Shown here: one piece after another, positions 16,614-23,844 of the stretch | Position numbering within the stretch: the stretch's first letter is position 1 | Layout: the number at the start of each line of letters is the position of its first letter | DNA from: Nocardioides sp. BP30 | GTDB lineage: Bacteria > Actinomycetota > Actinomycetes > Propionibacteriales > Nocardioidaceae | DNA: 64,000 bases | Direction of reading: 5' to 3' | NCBI RefSeq assembly: GCF_029873215.1 | Contig: NZ_CP123620.1 | Location: forward strand, 4,154,001 to 4,218,000 | The notes under the pieces: model-generated | What the model saw: only the letters and a program-made list of their open reading frames with translations | The model's database searches: none | What the model was told of the DNA's origin: nothing | Position numbers and translations under genes: made by a program

Positions 16614-18100
16614 CGGCGACGGACTCGCGTGGGGAGGTCGGTGGCGTCGCCGGTCGCAAGGGCCGAGTACGGCTGTGTGCTGCATACGTGGCAAGCCTCG
16701 TTGGCCTCGGGCTCCTGGTCGATCAGTTGCGGCCGCCCCGGTGCGGTCGGTCGGAGGCGAAGGATTCGGAAGCCAGTTGACGGGCGCCCGAGCCCGCTGG
16801 CGTAGTGCATGAAGTCGTTGACCGCCCAACCAGCGGACATCGAGTTCAGGGTGATGACGCTGGGGGCTTCGACGCCGGGCTCGTCGACGTAGCGCTGGTT
16901 CTCGCGCTGCGCCGCGGTACCGACCGTCTCCTCGGAGAGACGTGCCAAGTTCACCAAGTCGTTGCAGCGTAGGCAGCCGGGGGCGGCGCCCAGCGATCGG
17001 ACGACACCGAAGATGTCGCGGACGTCTCCGGTCGCAGGCTCGACAACGGCCTTCGATCCAACTTGCAGGGTGGGGATGAGGCATTGAAACGCAATCTGGT
17101 TGACGACGTCTCGTGCGAGCATCGTGTCTGCGGCGAGGAAGATGAAGTCGCACCCCAGGAGCGCGCGCGCGACGTGGTCGTCGGCTACGTCACCACAGAT
17201 CGTTGTCACCTTCGCAGTCGGGTTCGCGCCTCGGATGATCCGTCGCGCGACGTCGACCTTGCGGGAAGGTCTGTTGAGACCGAAGCGCTTCGCGAGCCGC
17301 CCCAGCGGACCGGTGCCCAGACGGCCCTCGGCGTCGCGAAGGTACGTCTCCGGGAGGCGGGAGAGGTTCGAGGTTGAGACGGTATCGGCGTCGATGATCA
17401 CGAACTCGCCGACCCCGAGCCGGCTTAGGGCTTGGACGATCAGCATGCCGACGCCGCCGGTGCCGACCACGCCGACGCGCAGTCGTCCCATCTTGGCCTG
17501 GCCGTCCTGGCCGAACACGAGCGCCTGACGGGCGTACCGAGCCTCGTCCGGCCGCGCGAACTGGGCGCTCTTCAGCCGGCCGTCGGCGGTCAGCTCGGTG
17601 AGCTTGTCGCCAACGGCCACGGTGACATCCACGGGTGCTCGGTGGCCGTCGGTGAACCAGATGTCGCCGGCAACCGCTTCGCGGGCGAGGACGAGTGCAC
17701 CAACGGGTCGACCGTTCAACTGCAGGAGGGTCGGGTAGCCGCGCTCATGGGAGGCGAGGTCGATCGTGGAGAAACCGACCGCGTGGCGACCCCCGTGGTT
17801 GTGGACGGCGAGGTAGACGAGCTTGTCGTTCTTTGCTCGGCGCAGTTGGCGTGTGACGAACGCGCCATCAAGGTGCCGGTGACCGCGGGTGCCGGGGACA
17901 TAGTCGACGCCGTCGATGGCCGGGATGACCTCACGGACGAGGAGGTGCAGGTGGCCGTCGACGATCGCCTGGCCGCACAGGAGCGCGGCACCGTGCTCGC
18001 CGTTGTCGCCAGGGAACAGGTGACCTTGCAGCTTGCACCAGTCGTCCCCGCGGAATCGAACCTGAACGGGCGTCGGGCGCGTGCCGGCGGGCCGGGTCAT
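16610..18100 (-). CDS. JAB peptidase-E1 (ThiF) fusion protein
   Basis: A 496-residue fusion. Residues about 20-150 form a JAB/JAMM metallopeptidase with a complete motif: E35, then HNH at 100-102, S111 and D114. From about 187 comes the ThiF/MoeB/E1 adenylation domain: ARQALVFGQDGQ, RVGVVGTGGVGMLIVQALSR (nucleotide loop near 213-218), VIIDADTVSTSNLSR. Paired CLRC and CHVC suggest a structural zinc. The E1 would adenylate the C-terminus of the neighbouring ubiquitin-like protein, and the JAB domain would trim it or remove it from targets. It overlaps the genes on both sides by 4 bases. No catalytic cysteine can be assigned by eye. Confidence 0.88.
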   Translation of the reverse strand: MTRPAGTRPTPVQVRFRGDDWCKLQGHLFPGDNGEHGAALLCGQAIVDGHLHLLVREVIPAIDGVDYVPGTRGHRHLDGAFVTRQLRRAKNDKLVYLAVHNHGGRHAVGFSTIDLASHERGYPTLLQLNGRPVGALVLAREAVAGDIWFTDGHRAPVDVTVAVGDKLTELTADGRLKSAQFARPDEARYARQALVFGQDGQAKMGRLRVGVVGTGGVGMLIVQALSRLGVGEFVIIDADTVSTSNLSRLPETYLRDAEGRLGTGPLGRLAKRFGLNRPSRKVDVARRIIRGANPTAKVTTICGDVADDHVARALLGCDFIFLAADTMLARDVVNQIAFQCLIPTLQVGSKAVVEPATGDVRDIFGVVRSLGAAPGCLRCNDLVNLARLSEETVGTAAQRENQRYVDEPGVEAPSVITLNSMSAGWAVNDFMHYASGLGRPSTGFRILRLRPTAPGRPQLIDQEPEANEACHVCSTQPYSALATGDATDLPTRVRRR

Positions 18101-18519
18101 CGGGTCATCACCCAGTCGAGGACCTTCATGATCTTCTGCGGTGCGGTCTGGAGAAGGAATGTGCCCCCTCGGGTGCGCCGCGAGATCTGCATGACCGCCC
18201 GAGGCGGGTCCGACGGTGTGCGCTGGAGGTTGGTGGAGGCGAACCCCTGACCCAGCGGCGCGCCGTCGCGTCGAGCAAGGTCGGGCCGCATGAACATCGG
18301 GTAGATATCGGCGCCGGGAAGGTTGAAGGGAAGAAGGAAGGCGACGAAGCTGTCGGCCTGGGTGTAGGTCTCGTCTAGCGGCACCCCAGTCAGCTCGACC
18401 CAGAGGCCGCCCTGACCATCGGGATGTGCGCTCGCGGGGTAATCGGGGAAGGCGGCGACGATAGCCTCGTACGCCTCGAGCACGGCACTCTTGGCGCTGA
18501 GTTCAGGAGTTGTCGTCAC
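18097..18519 (-). CDS. E2/UBC-like protein lacking cysteine
   Basis: A 140-residue protein between the ubiquitin-like gene and the JAB-E1 gene, overlapping both. The middle section SFVAFLLPFNLPGADIYPMFMRPDLARRDG resembles the E2 fold's strand-proline-HPNIY region. RAVMQISRRTR and the final helix KIMKVLDWVM fit a small UBC-like domain. The whole protein contains no cysteine, so it cannot form the usual E2 thioester. It may be a scaffold, or it may use another residue such as serine for the intermediate. The family assignment rests mainly on position and this weak pattern. Confidence 0.65.
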   Translation of the reverse strand: MTTTPELSAKSAVLEAYEAIVAAFPDYPASAHPDGQGGLWVELTGVPLDETYTQADSFVAFLLPFNLPGADIYPMFMRPDLARRDGAPLGQGFASTNLQRTPSDPPRAVMQISRRTRGGTFLLQTAPQKIMKVLDWVMTR

Positions 18520-18949
18520 CGGGAATCCCCCAGAACTCGTCGAGGTGCTTGACCTCGATGTGCTTGTCGTCGGGCACGACCTTCTCCTTGCCGTTGGGCA
18601 GGACCTCGGCGAGCACGAAGTCCGCCTGGATCGGCACGCCTGCTGCGATGGCTGCAGCCTTGATCGACTCGCCGGTCTGGCTCTGGTCGGTCAGCCACAC
18701 CGACTGCTCGTTGACGAGCACCGTCACGACCGCGGTGAACCGCTCACCGTCAGCAACCTCGACGACCTGGTCGTCGCGGTACAGGTGACGCTCGCCGTTG
18801 GGCGCGACCCGGGCGAGGTCGAACTGGATGGGGTCGGCCCCAGCGAGGTCAAGCAGTGCTGCGGCCTCCTGTCGCGAGCCGGAGACCGTGAACGGCTCCT
18901 CGTTGATGGTGATCCGCAGCTGTGTGCGGCTGTGGGTCGTGTCGGTCAT
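18503..18949 (-). CDS. Two-domain ubiquitin-like (multiubiquitin) protein
   Basis: A 148-residue protein made of two similar beta-grasp repeats. Repeat 1 (about residues 9-74) has LRITINEEPFTVSGS, then FDLARVAPNGERHLYRDDQVVEV. Repeat 2 (about 76-142) has VTVLVNEQSVWLTDQ, then FVLAEVLPNGKEKVVPDDKHIEV. Both repeats share the 'V.PNGE...DD..IEV' core known from the multiubiquitin domain. The C-terminus ends EFWGIPGDDNS; a JAB cut after a glycine there would expose a conjugatable end. It is the first gene of a minus-strand operon with E2-like, JAB-E1 and CoiA-like genes. Confidence 0.82.
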   Translation of the reverse strand: MTDTTHSRTQLRITINEEPFTVSGSRQEAAALLDLAGADPIQFDLARVAPNGERHLYRDDQVVEVADGERFTAVVTVLVNEQSVWLTDQSQTGESIKAAAIAAGVPIQADFVLAEVLPNGKEKVVPDDKHIEVKHLDEFWGIPGDDNS

Positions 18950-19112
18950 TGTCTGTTCCTCAGCTTCCAGTCGTGCGCAGATCGGCGACCCACGGCTTCA
19001 CCGCGTTCATGGTTTTCACGGTGCACAATGAAAGCGTAGCAGAACGCGAGCCGGGCACCATCTCTCTAGGCGAATCCAGGCAAGGCGCAGCCGGTTGCGG
19101 CAGACTGCGCGG

Positions 19113-19976
19113 GTGGAGTTGGTGCTGCTCGGCGAAAGGCCGCTCGCGCAGGCGGCGCTCTTGAACTTCAACTCCGACCCGGACCATCTTGTGATCGACG
19201 CGGCACGTTTGACCTTCGCGTGTCCGCTAGACCTGGCCGGGATCGTTGCGACGGCGAACTGGGCCGCGGCGGCATCGATGCCGGTCACACTGAAGATGCC
19301 GGTCGACCCGAATGCAGCGTCGTACCTGCAGCGCATGGACGTCATCCAGCTGATGCCACCGAGGATTGACCTCGTCGGGCGGATGCCCGTCGATGCGCGG
19401 ACAGATCTGCGCAACAGGTTGTTGGAGGTCACGCCGATAAACCCGTCGAACGTCGACAGCGTCCAGGAGCGTCTAGGTCGGCTGATCGATGCCTTCTATG
19501 CAGAGCACTCCGTCGCGGCGGGTCGTCGCGTATCGACAGCCTGCGGTGAACTCTTGGACAACGCAGTCACGCACGGCTCCAGCCCGACGGGTGCTTTCAT
19601 CGCGGCACAGACCTACACCGGAACCACGACTGAGGGTCCTCGCTTCGAGGTGGCGGTGTGCGACACGGGAATCGGCGTTCGCGCCCACCTTCGAAACAAC
19701 CCGCGATACCGGCTCATACCTCATGACAGAGCCGCTCTGTCTACGGCGCTCAAGGCTGGGACCAGCGGAGTGGGCGATGACCGGGGCAACGGCCTCAGCG
19801 ACTTGGTCTCCCGGACGCGGCACCACGGCGACCTTCGATTCGAGATGCGTTCGGGCCACGCCGAGATCACCGTGGTGGGCTCGCCTACCCACTGCGAGCA
19901 GAAGACTTTGGATCGGCAGGATGAGACAGCGGGGACGTGGGCGTGGCTCTCTCACTGGATTGCTCCCAGCGAGTAA
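19113..19976 (+). CDS. GHKL ATPase with N-terminal STAS-like region
   Basis: About 287 residues. The N-terminal part (LVIDAARLTFACPLDLAGIVATANWA) looks STAS-like. The C-terminal part is a Bergerat-fold ATPase: GELLDNAVTHG (N-box with E and N), VAVCDTGIGVRAHL (DxGxG) and DDRGNGLSDLV (G2 box). Related proteins are anti-sigma-type kinases or sensor modules. TTG 19095 is an alternative start. It is followed after 38 bases by a STAS-like/winged-helix gene and diverges from the ubiquitin-like operon, so the pair may regulate that operon or form a separate unit. Confidence 0.82.
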   Translation: MELVLLGERPLAQAALLNFNSDPDHLVIDAARLTFACPLDLAGIVATANWAAAASMPVTLKMPVDPNAASYLQRMDVIQLMPPRIDLVGRMPVDARTDLRNRLLEVTPINPSNVDSVQERLGRLIDAFYAEHSVAAGRRVSTACGELLDNAVTHGSSPTGAFIAAQTYTGTTTEGPRFEVAVCDTGIGVRAHLRNNPRYRLIPHDRAALSTALKAGTSGVGDDRGNGLSDLVSRTRHHGDLRFEMRSGHAEITVVGSPTHCEQKTLDRQDETAGTWAWLSHWIAPSE

Positions 19977-20014
19977 GACTATGATTCAATGTCGAAAATG
20001 AAACCGGAGAAACG

Positions 20015-20593
20015 ATGATGGAACCCATCCTGTTCGACGTCGTTCAGCTCGGTCAGTTCCCTGCGACCCGAAGCCGAGGCCGCGAGGGCCGCGACCGGCT
20101 TGAAGACAAGCTCGTAGGCAAGCAGCGCATCGACCTGACGATCGACTTCACCGGCGTGAACGCCATGACCATCAGCTTCGCCGATGAGTTCCTCGGCAAG
20201 TTCTTGTCGACCTTCGACACCGAGAAGTTCGAGGCCACCGTCAAGCTCGCAGGACTCAACGCCGAGAACTTCGAGGCAGTCGAGATCTGCCTCGAGCGTC
20301 GCGACACACCGGCAGCAGTCGTCAACCCCGACGGCTCGCTCACCCTCGTGGGCGATCGCATCCTCGCCGACACCTTCGCTGCAATCCCGCAAGGCAAGGA
20401 GTTCAAAGCCAACGACGTCGCCGATGCACTCGACCTGAGCGCACAGAACGCCAACAACCGGCTCAAGCGTCTCGCCACCGCCGGTGCCCTACGCAAGACG
20501 CGCTCGTCGGCCCCTAGTCGCGGCGGCAAAGAGTTCGTCTACACGGTCGTCACCGCGGACGTACCGGACGGACAAGGGCTCGTAGACTCCTAA
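20015..20593 (+). CDS. STAS-like (DUF4325) domain protein with winged helix
   Basis: A 192-residue protein. Residues about 35-95 (RIDLTIDFTGVNAMTISFADEFLGKFLS) match the STAS-like DUF4325 fold, where the alternating beta strand and SFADEFLG helix are typical. Residues about 120-180 form a winged helix (GKEFKANDVADALDLSAQNANNRLKRLATAGALRK). DUF4325 proteins commonly sit next to GHKL ATPases, as here, and the pair is thought to act as a kinase-antagonist switch. CGGAGA lies 7 bases before the ATG. A direct DNA target cannot be named. Confidence 0.82.
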   Translation: MMEPILFDVVQLGQFPATRSRGREGRDRLEDKLVGKQRIDLTIDFTGVNAMTISFADEFLGKFLSTFDTEKFEATVKLAGLNAENFEAVEICLERRDTPAAVVNPDGSLTLVGDRILADTFAAIPQGKEFKANDVADALDLSAQNANNRLKRLATAGALRKTRSSAPSRGGKEFVYTVVTADVPDGQGLVDS

Positions 20594-20748
20594 TCGCCAG
20601 TGCTCGGACCGCGAGCTCGCGCCGTGCGCGAACTTGAGATCCCGTCGCTCTTGCGGATCGGTCGTGGAAGGTTGTGTACCGACGCGGAGCTGCGCTGCCG
20701 AGCGCCGGTCAACCGGTGGGCCGAAGAGCGGATGCTTCATCCGGCGTC

Positions 20749-21267
20749 TCAGCAGATGAGGAGGTGAACTCCACCCACTCGGCGGCACCCTACAGGTGGG
20801 CATCCAGGGCTTGGGACGCCGGCAGGTCTCCGCGGGCGCACCTCAGGGCGCGCGCAACACCCCCGGTCAGACCGGCATCGGAAACCGGTGACGCTGTTGG
20901 TCTCGACGGGCGCCTCCGGTGGGGCGCCGGCACGCTCTCCTCGTGGTCCACAAATTCCATGGCTCCTGTCCACCACTACCCACGGCCGTTGCGCCCTCGG
21001 CGAAGCGCCTCCAGGGTCTTGTTGAGTACAGCGGCCGCGCGGAGCGCACGCTCTGCTCGGGCCGGGTCGGTCGTGTTCGTTGCCGTGGCGGCTAGAACGA
21101 TGACCCCCCACCACCAGACCGAGTCGGCACAAGGCCATCAGGACAAGCGCCAGGCCGGCCAGAGCTCCGAAGACGACCGCATGCGACAGCGTGCCGCCCG
21201 CTAGCTCGACAGCGATCCGTCCCGCGTCGGAGGGCGGCAGCGCAACGAGCCTCGTTAGCGTGTCCAT
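20749..21267 (-). CDS. Possible small membrane protein, doubtful
   Basis: A 172-residue reading frame with a good ribosome-binding sequence (GGAGGTGGAGG just upstream of ATG 21267) and one clear hydrophobic helix near the N-terminus (LSHAVVFGALAGLALVLMALCRLGLVV). Beyond about residue 55 the sequence is Arg/Pro/Gly/Cys-rich and looks non-coding. Either the real protein is short and a frameshift follows, or the frame is chance. Low confidence. Confidence 0.3.
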   Translation of the reverse strand: MDTLTRLVALPPSDAGRIAVELAGGTLSHAVVFGALAGLALVLMALCRLGLVVGGHRSSRHGNEHDRPGPSRACAPRGRCTQQDPGGASPRAQRPWVVVDRSHGICGPRGERAGAPPEAPVETNSVTGFRCRSDRGCCARPEVRPRRPAGVPSPGCPPVGCRRVGGVHLLIC

Positions 21268-21361
21268 CGCCTCCACCTCCCACCCTGCTCTGCCTCGTGC
21301 CGCCTCATCGCCGCCAGTGACTCAAGTCTGGCCGCCGAGAACGCGTCGCAGGACGGACTGT

Positions 21362-21431
21362 GTGTACACTTTGGACTGTCCGGAGCGACATCCACTCGCT
21401 AAACCTCGTGGAGTGTTCCGGACAATCCAAA
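21362..21431. promoter_or_regulatory. Inverted repeats upstream of the 21465 gene
   Basis: GTGTACAC (21362-21369) is a perfect palindrome. TTTGGACTGTCCGGA (21370-21384) recurs inverted at 21417-21431 with one mismatch and a 32-base spacer. The arms could bind a regulator or replication/partition-type protein, or form a long hairpin. Confidence 0.5.
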
Positions 21432-21464
21432 ACGTCCTCGCCAAAAGCCCAGAGTGAACTTGCC

Positions 21465-22508
21465 GTGACGCAGCCGCCGACCGACTCGAAGGACCCACGG
21501 TCCTCGAGCGACCGGGTCAAGAGCCGGTACGAGGGCCTACGCGTTCTCGGGTGCCAGATCCCGCCGGTGCTGCAGTCGCTGGCGGCCGAGCATGCAGAGG
21601 GTGGCTTCGCTCCCGAGCGAATCCTCATTCGCCGGACGTTTGCTCGCCGCGCTCAGCCGTACATCGGCGCGGTCAGCGACCGCCGGCTCCCGCCGCCTGC
21701 GGAGAGGCCGCCATCGGTGCGCATCGTCCGGCCGAACGGGGTGGCTCACCCGTTTGTTCTGACCGCGCTCTTTGTCGCGCAGTGCCGCACGAAGCCTGGG
21801 TATGCGTTCGTGAACGAGATGGCGACGTTCCCGGAGGCCGAGACCGGGCAGACGCGCACGTGGGCCGACCTCATCGCCGTGCCGTTGAACAAGAAGGCTC
21901 AGGCGCGCACGGGCGGACCCCGCCGAGGGAAGCGGATCCTCGAGGACAACCGCCGCCGCCAGATCCACGGGGCGGTGCGCACGCTCGCCGACGGCGGCCA
22001 GCGGCTGCTGCACCAGCCCAACGCTGCGAGCTCGTCGCGACGGTACGAGGACTTCATGCTGCTGGACGAGACCGGCGTCGTGGACAAGGCCTCCCTGCGG
22101 CGCTACCACGTTCCGGACAAGGCGGCTGCCGTGTTCAGCCTGCCGGCGGCGTTCTTCCTCAACGGATGGCATCAGGTGCTCACTCCGTCCGAAGTGAACT
22201 TCCTCCTGATGCTCTACGCATCCGTCGGTAGCCGTGACGCGTTCCCCGCGGAGCACCGCAAGATTGATTCTGAGGAGCGGCTGCGCACCTACGCGCTGTC
22301 TCCGGGGGCGTACGGCAGCCACATGCTGTTGCGCGAGTTCGGCCTCGTGGACGTTGTCTACCCGGACGGTCGTGACCCCGCCGATGGCACGTTCGCCGGG
22401 TTCAACGAGGGTGAGCAACCTGAGTTGCACTCGTTCCGCATCCTGGAGGCCGGTTTCGACAGGCAGGCGCTCGGCGTGGTGCTTCCTTCGCTGAAGAGTC
22501 ATTTCTAA
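21465..22508 (+). CDS. Island protein of unknown function
   Basis: About 347 residues counting from GTG 21465 (an earlier in-frame start at 21360 would overlap the inverted repeats). I do not recognise a family. A basic central part (KKAQARTGGPRRGKRILEDNRRRQIHGAVRTLA) is followed by VFSLPAAFFLNGWHQVLTPSEVNFLLMLYA and RLRTYALSPGAYGSHMLLREFGLVDVV, which could be a winged-helix-like DNA-binding unit. The upstream inverted repeats and the basic core suggest a DNA-binding role; this is inference. Confidence 0.65.
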   Translation: MTQPPTDSKDPRSSSDRVKSRYEGLRVLGCQIPPVLQSLAAEHAEGGFAPERILIRRTFARRAQPYIGAVSDRRLPPPAERPPSVRIVRPNGVAHPFVLTALFVAQCRTKPGYAFVNEMATFPEAETGQTRTWADLIAVPLNKKAQARTGGPRRGKRILEDNRRRQIHGAVRTLADGGQRLLHQPNAASSSRRYEDFMLLDETGVVDKASLRRYHVPDKAAAVFSLPAAFFLNGWHQVLTPSEVNFLLMLYASVGSRDAFPAEHRKIDSEERLRTYALSPGAYGSHMLLREFGLVDVVYPDGRDPADGTFAGFNEGEQPELHSFRILEAGFDRQALGVVLPSLKSHF

Positions 22509-22850
22509 CTCGGCCGCTGAGCTGCGGGGTCGCGGCGAGACGAGCCTTCACGCTCGGGCCGCACCAGCATCGCCTCTAACGCAGCCTTGTAGTCGTCCAG
22601 GGTCACGGACGTACGGGCCAGCGGGTCCTGGTCCGCGGTCACGCTGTCGGCGACAGTGAACGCCACCTGACGGCTCGCCGGGTCGTCGACGTGGGCCGCG
22701 TGCGGAGATGGCGACGAGCGCGTCGACGCCTGCCGGGAGGTTCTCCTGTGCATGCCTGTCGAGGAACTCGCGGTGCTCGGCGAGGACTTCTCGTCGAGGC
22801 GCTTCCGCTTCTTTTGGGTCGCGCCACTCCAGGGTTGGGTTGGCCTACTG
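22505..22850 (-). pseudogene. Frameshifted remnant of an unknown gene
   Basis: Coding-like sequence appears in two frames on the minus strand. One frame reads REVLAEHREFLDRHAQENLP, then GVDALVAISARGP. The next reads DDPASRQVAFTVADSVTAD, then TSVTLDDYKAALEAMLVRPE up to the stop at 22505. The break falls near 22685-22700. The pieces read naturally as one protein if a single frameshift is assumed. No family recognised. No complete gene is visible elsewhere in 22851-23057. Confidence 0.35.
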
Positions 22851-23057
22851 ACCTGCCAAAAGGGGGAGGGCGTTGGACGGTCAACCCTCCAGACTCCCGG
22901 GTTCGGGAGTCCACGCCAGAGGTTGGCCTGCCGCTCGGGGCGTCGTCCACCGCCGGCGCTTCTTTCAGCCCGAATGCGCGCCGACTGGTCAAGGTCCCGG
23001 CCCAAGCAACCGGCAGCGACCAACCGCGTCAGGTCACCGCCTCCAGCGGCGGACCGG

Positions 23058-23303
23058 TCAACACCTCCCGGGTCCATGTCCCCCGCTCTCCGTGAGCGCG
23101 TCCCGCGTCCAGGCGAACCGGGCGTCCGGATGGTCACGCCATCGCGCCGACGCTATCTGGCCGGCCTGCTGCGGCCCGTGCTCGAGCGCGTAGAACCCGT
23201 CACCGTGGTAGGAGCAGACCACGAGCTGCCCCTCGAACATGCGGATCTCGCGGACCTCGAACTTCTCATTGGGCGACTTCCCGCCCAGGAACTGCGTGAA
23301 CAT
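23058..23303 (-). CDS. Small hypothetical protein
   Basis: 81 residues starting MFTQFLGGKSPNEKFEVREI, with a good ribosome-binding sequence (AAAGGA, 8 bases before the ATG). Strand-like FEVREIRMFEGQLVVCSYHGDGFYALEHG reads like a small beta-rich protein. It lies in a decayed stretch between the two candidate island segments. Function unknown. Confidence 0.4.
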   Translation of the reverse strand: MFTQFLGGKSPNEKFEVREIRMFEGQLVVCSYHGDGFYALEHGPQQAGQIASARWRDHPDARFAWTRDALTESGGHGPGRC

Positions 23304-23532
23304 ATCTTCGTCCTTTCGCGTTCACTGACGGGAGGCAGCCTGCAACACGGAGGGTCCTAGTGTCGCGTTGCGACGCAGGTCACTAGGCGGGCAAGGAGGT
23401 CCGCTACACCTGTGTCGGATGCGAGGCGCCCGACTGGGACGCGCGCCCCGGAGCCCGAATGTGGGTCCCCTCCCCGGCCTTCGGCGAGCGCCATACTGGC
23501 GTCGGGAGTGACGTGAACGGCCGGGGCGAACT

Positions 23533-23599
23533 ACGCGGTTGGATTTCCTATGTTTTGCTCAACGTGATTGTCTACCCCCCCGCCCCGTTGGGGGTTCCA
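23533..23599. repeat. Direct repeat copy 2, candidate internal attachment site
   Basis: Repeats the two blocks seen near 10.3 kb: ACGCGGTTGGATTT (23533-23546) and ACGTGATTGTCTAC (23562-23575), then CCCCCGCCCCGTT (23577-23589), shared with the start of tRNA-Lys at 40.28 kb. It is followed by GGGGGTTCCAC, whose complement GTGGAACCCCC occurs just before the tRNA. No gene is seen in 23304-23844 apart from this repeat. Confidence 0.6.
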
Positions 23600-23844
23600 C
23601 CTTTTAACTGGGACCTGCGGAAACACACTCGTGTGACCCGGTCGTGCATGGCTGGTTCGGAACGTCGCGGGTAGCGCTCGGAACGCCATCCTCGTACGCG
23701 GGAACGGGCGTTCAGAGCCTGTCGGACCCTGTGCCAAGGTCGACGTGCGCAAGGTCGACCGGCATGAACCTGCTTCGCCGTGTCCGCGCAACCGCTGGCC
23801 TGCTCCGCGCCCTGAGGGGCGCCGGGCTGTCGACGAGTGGCTAC

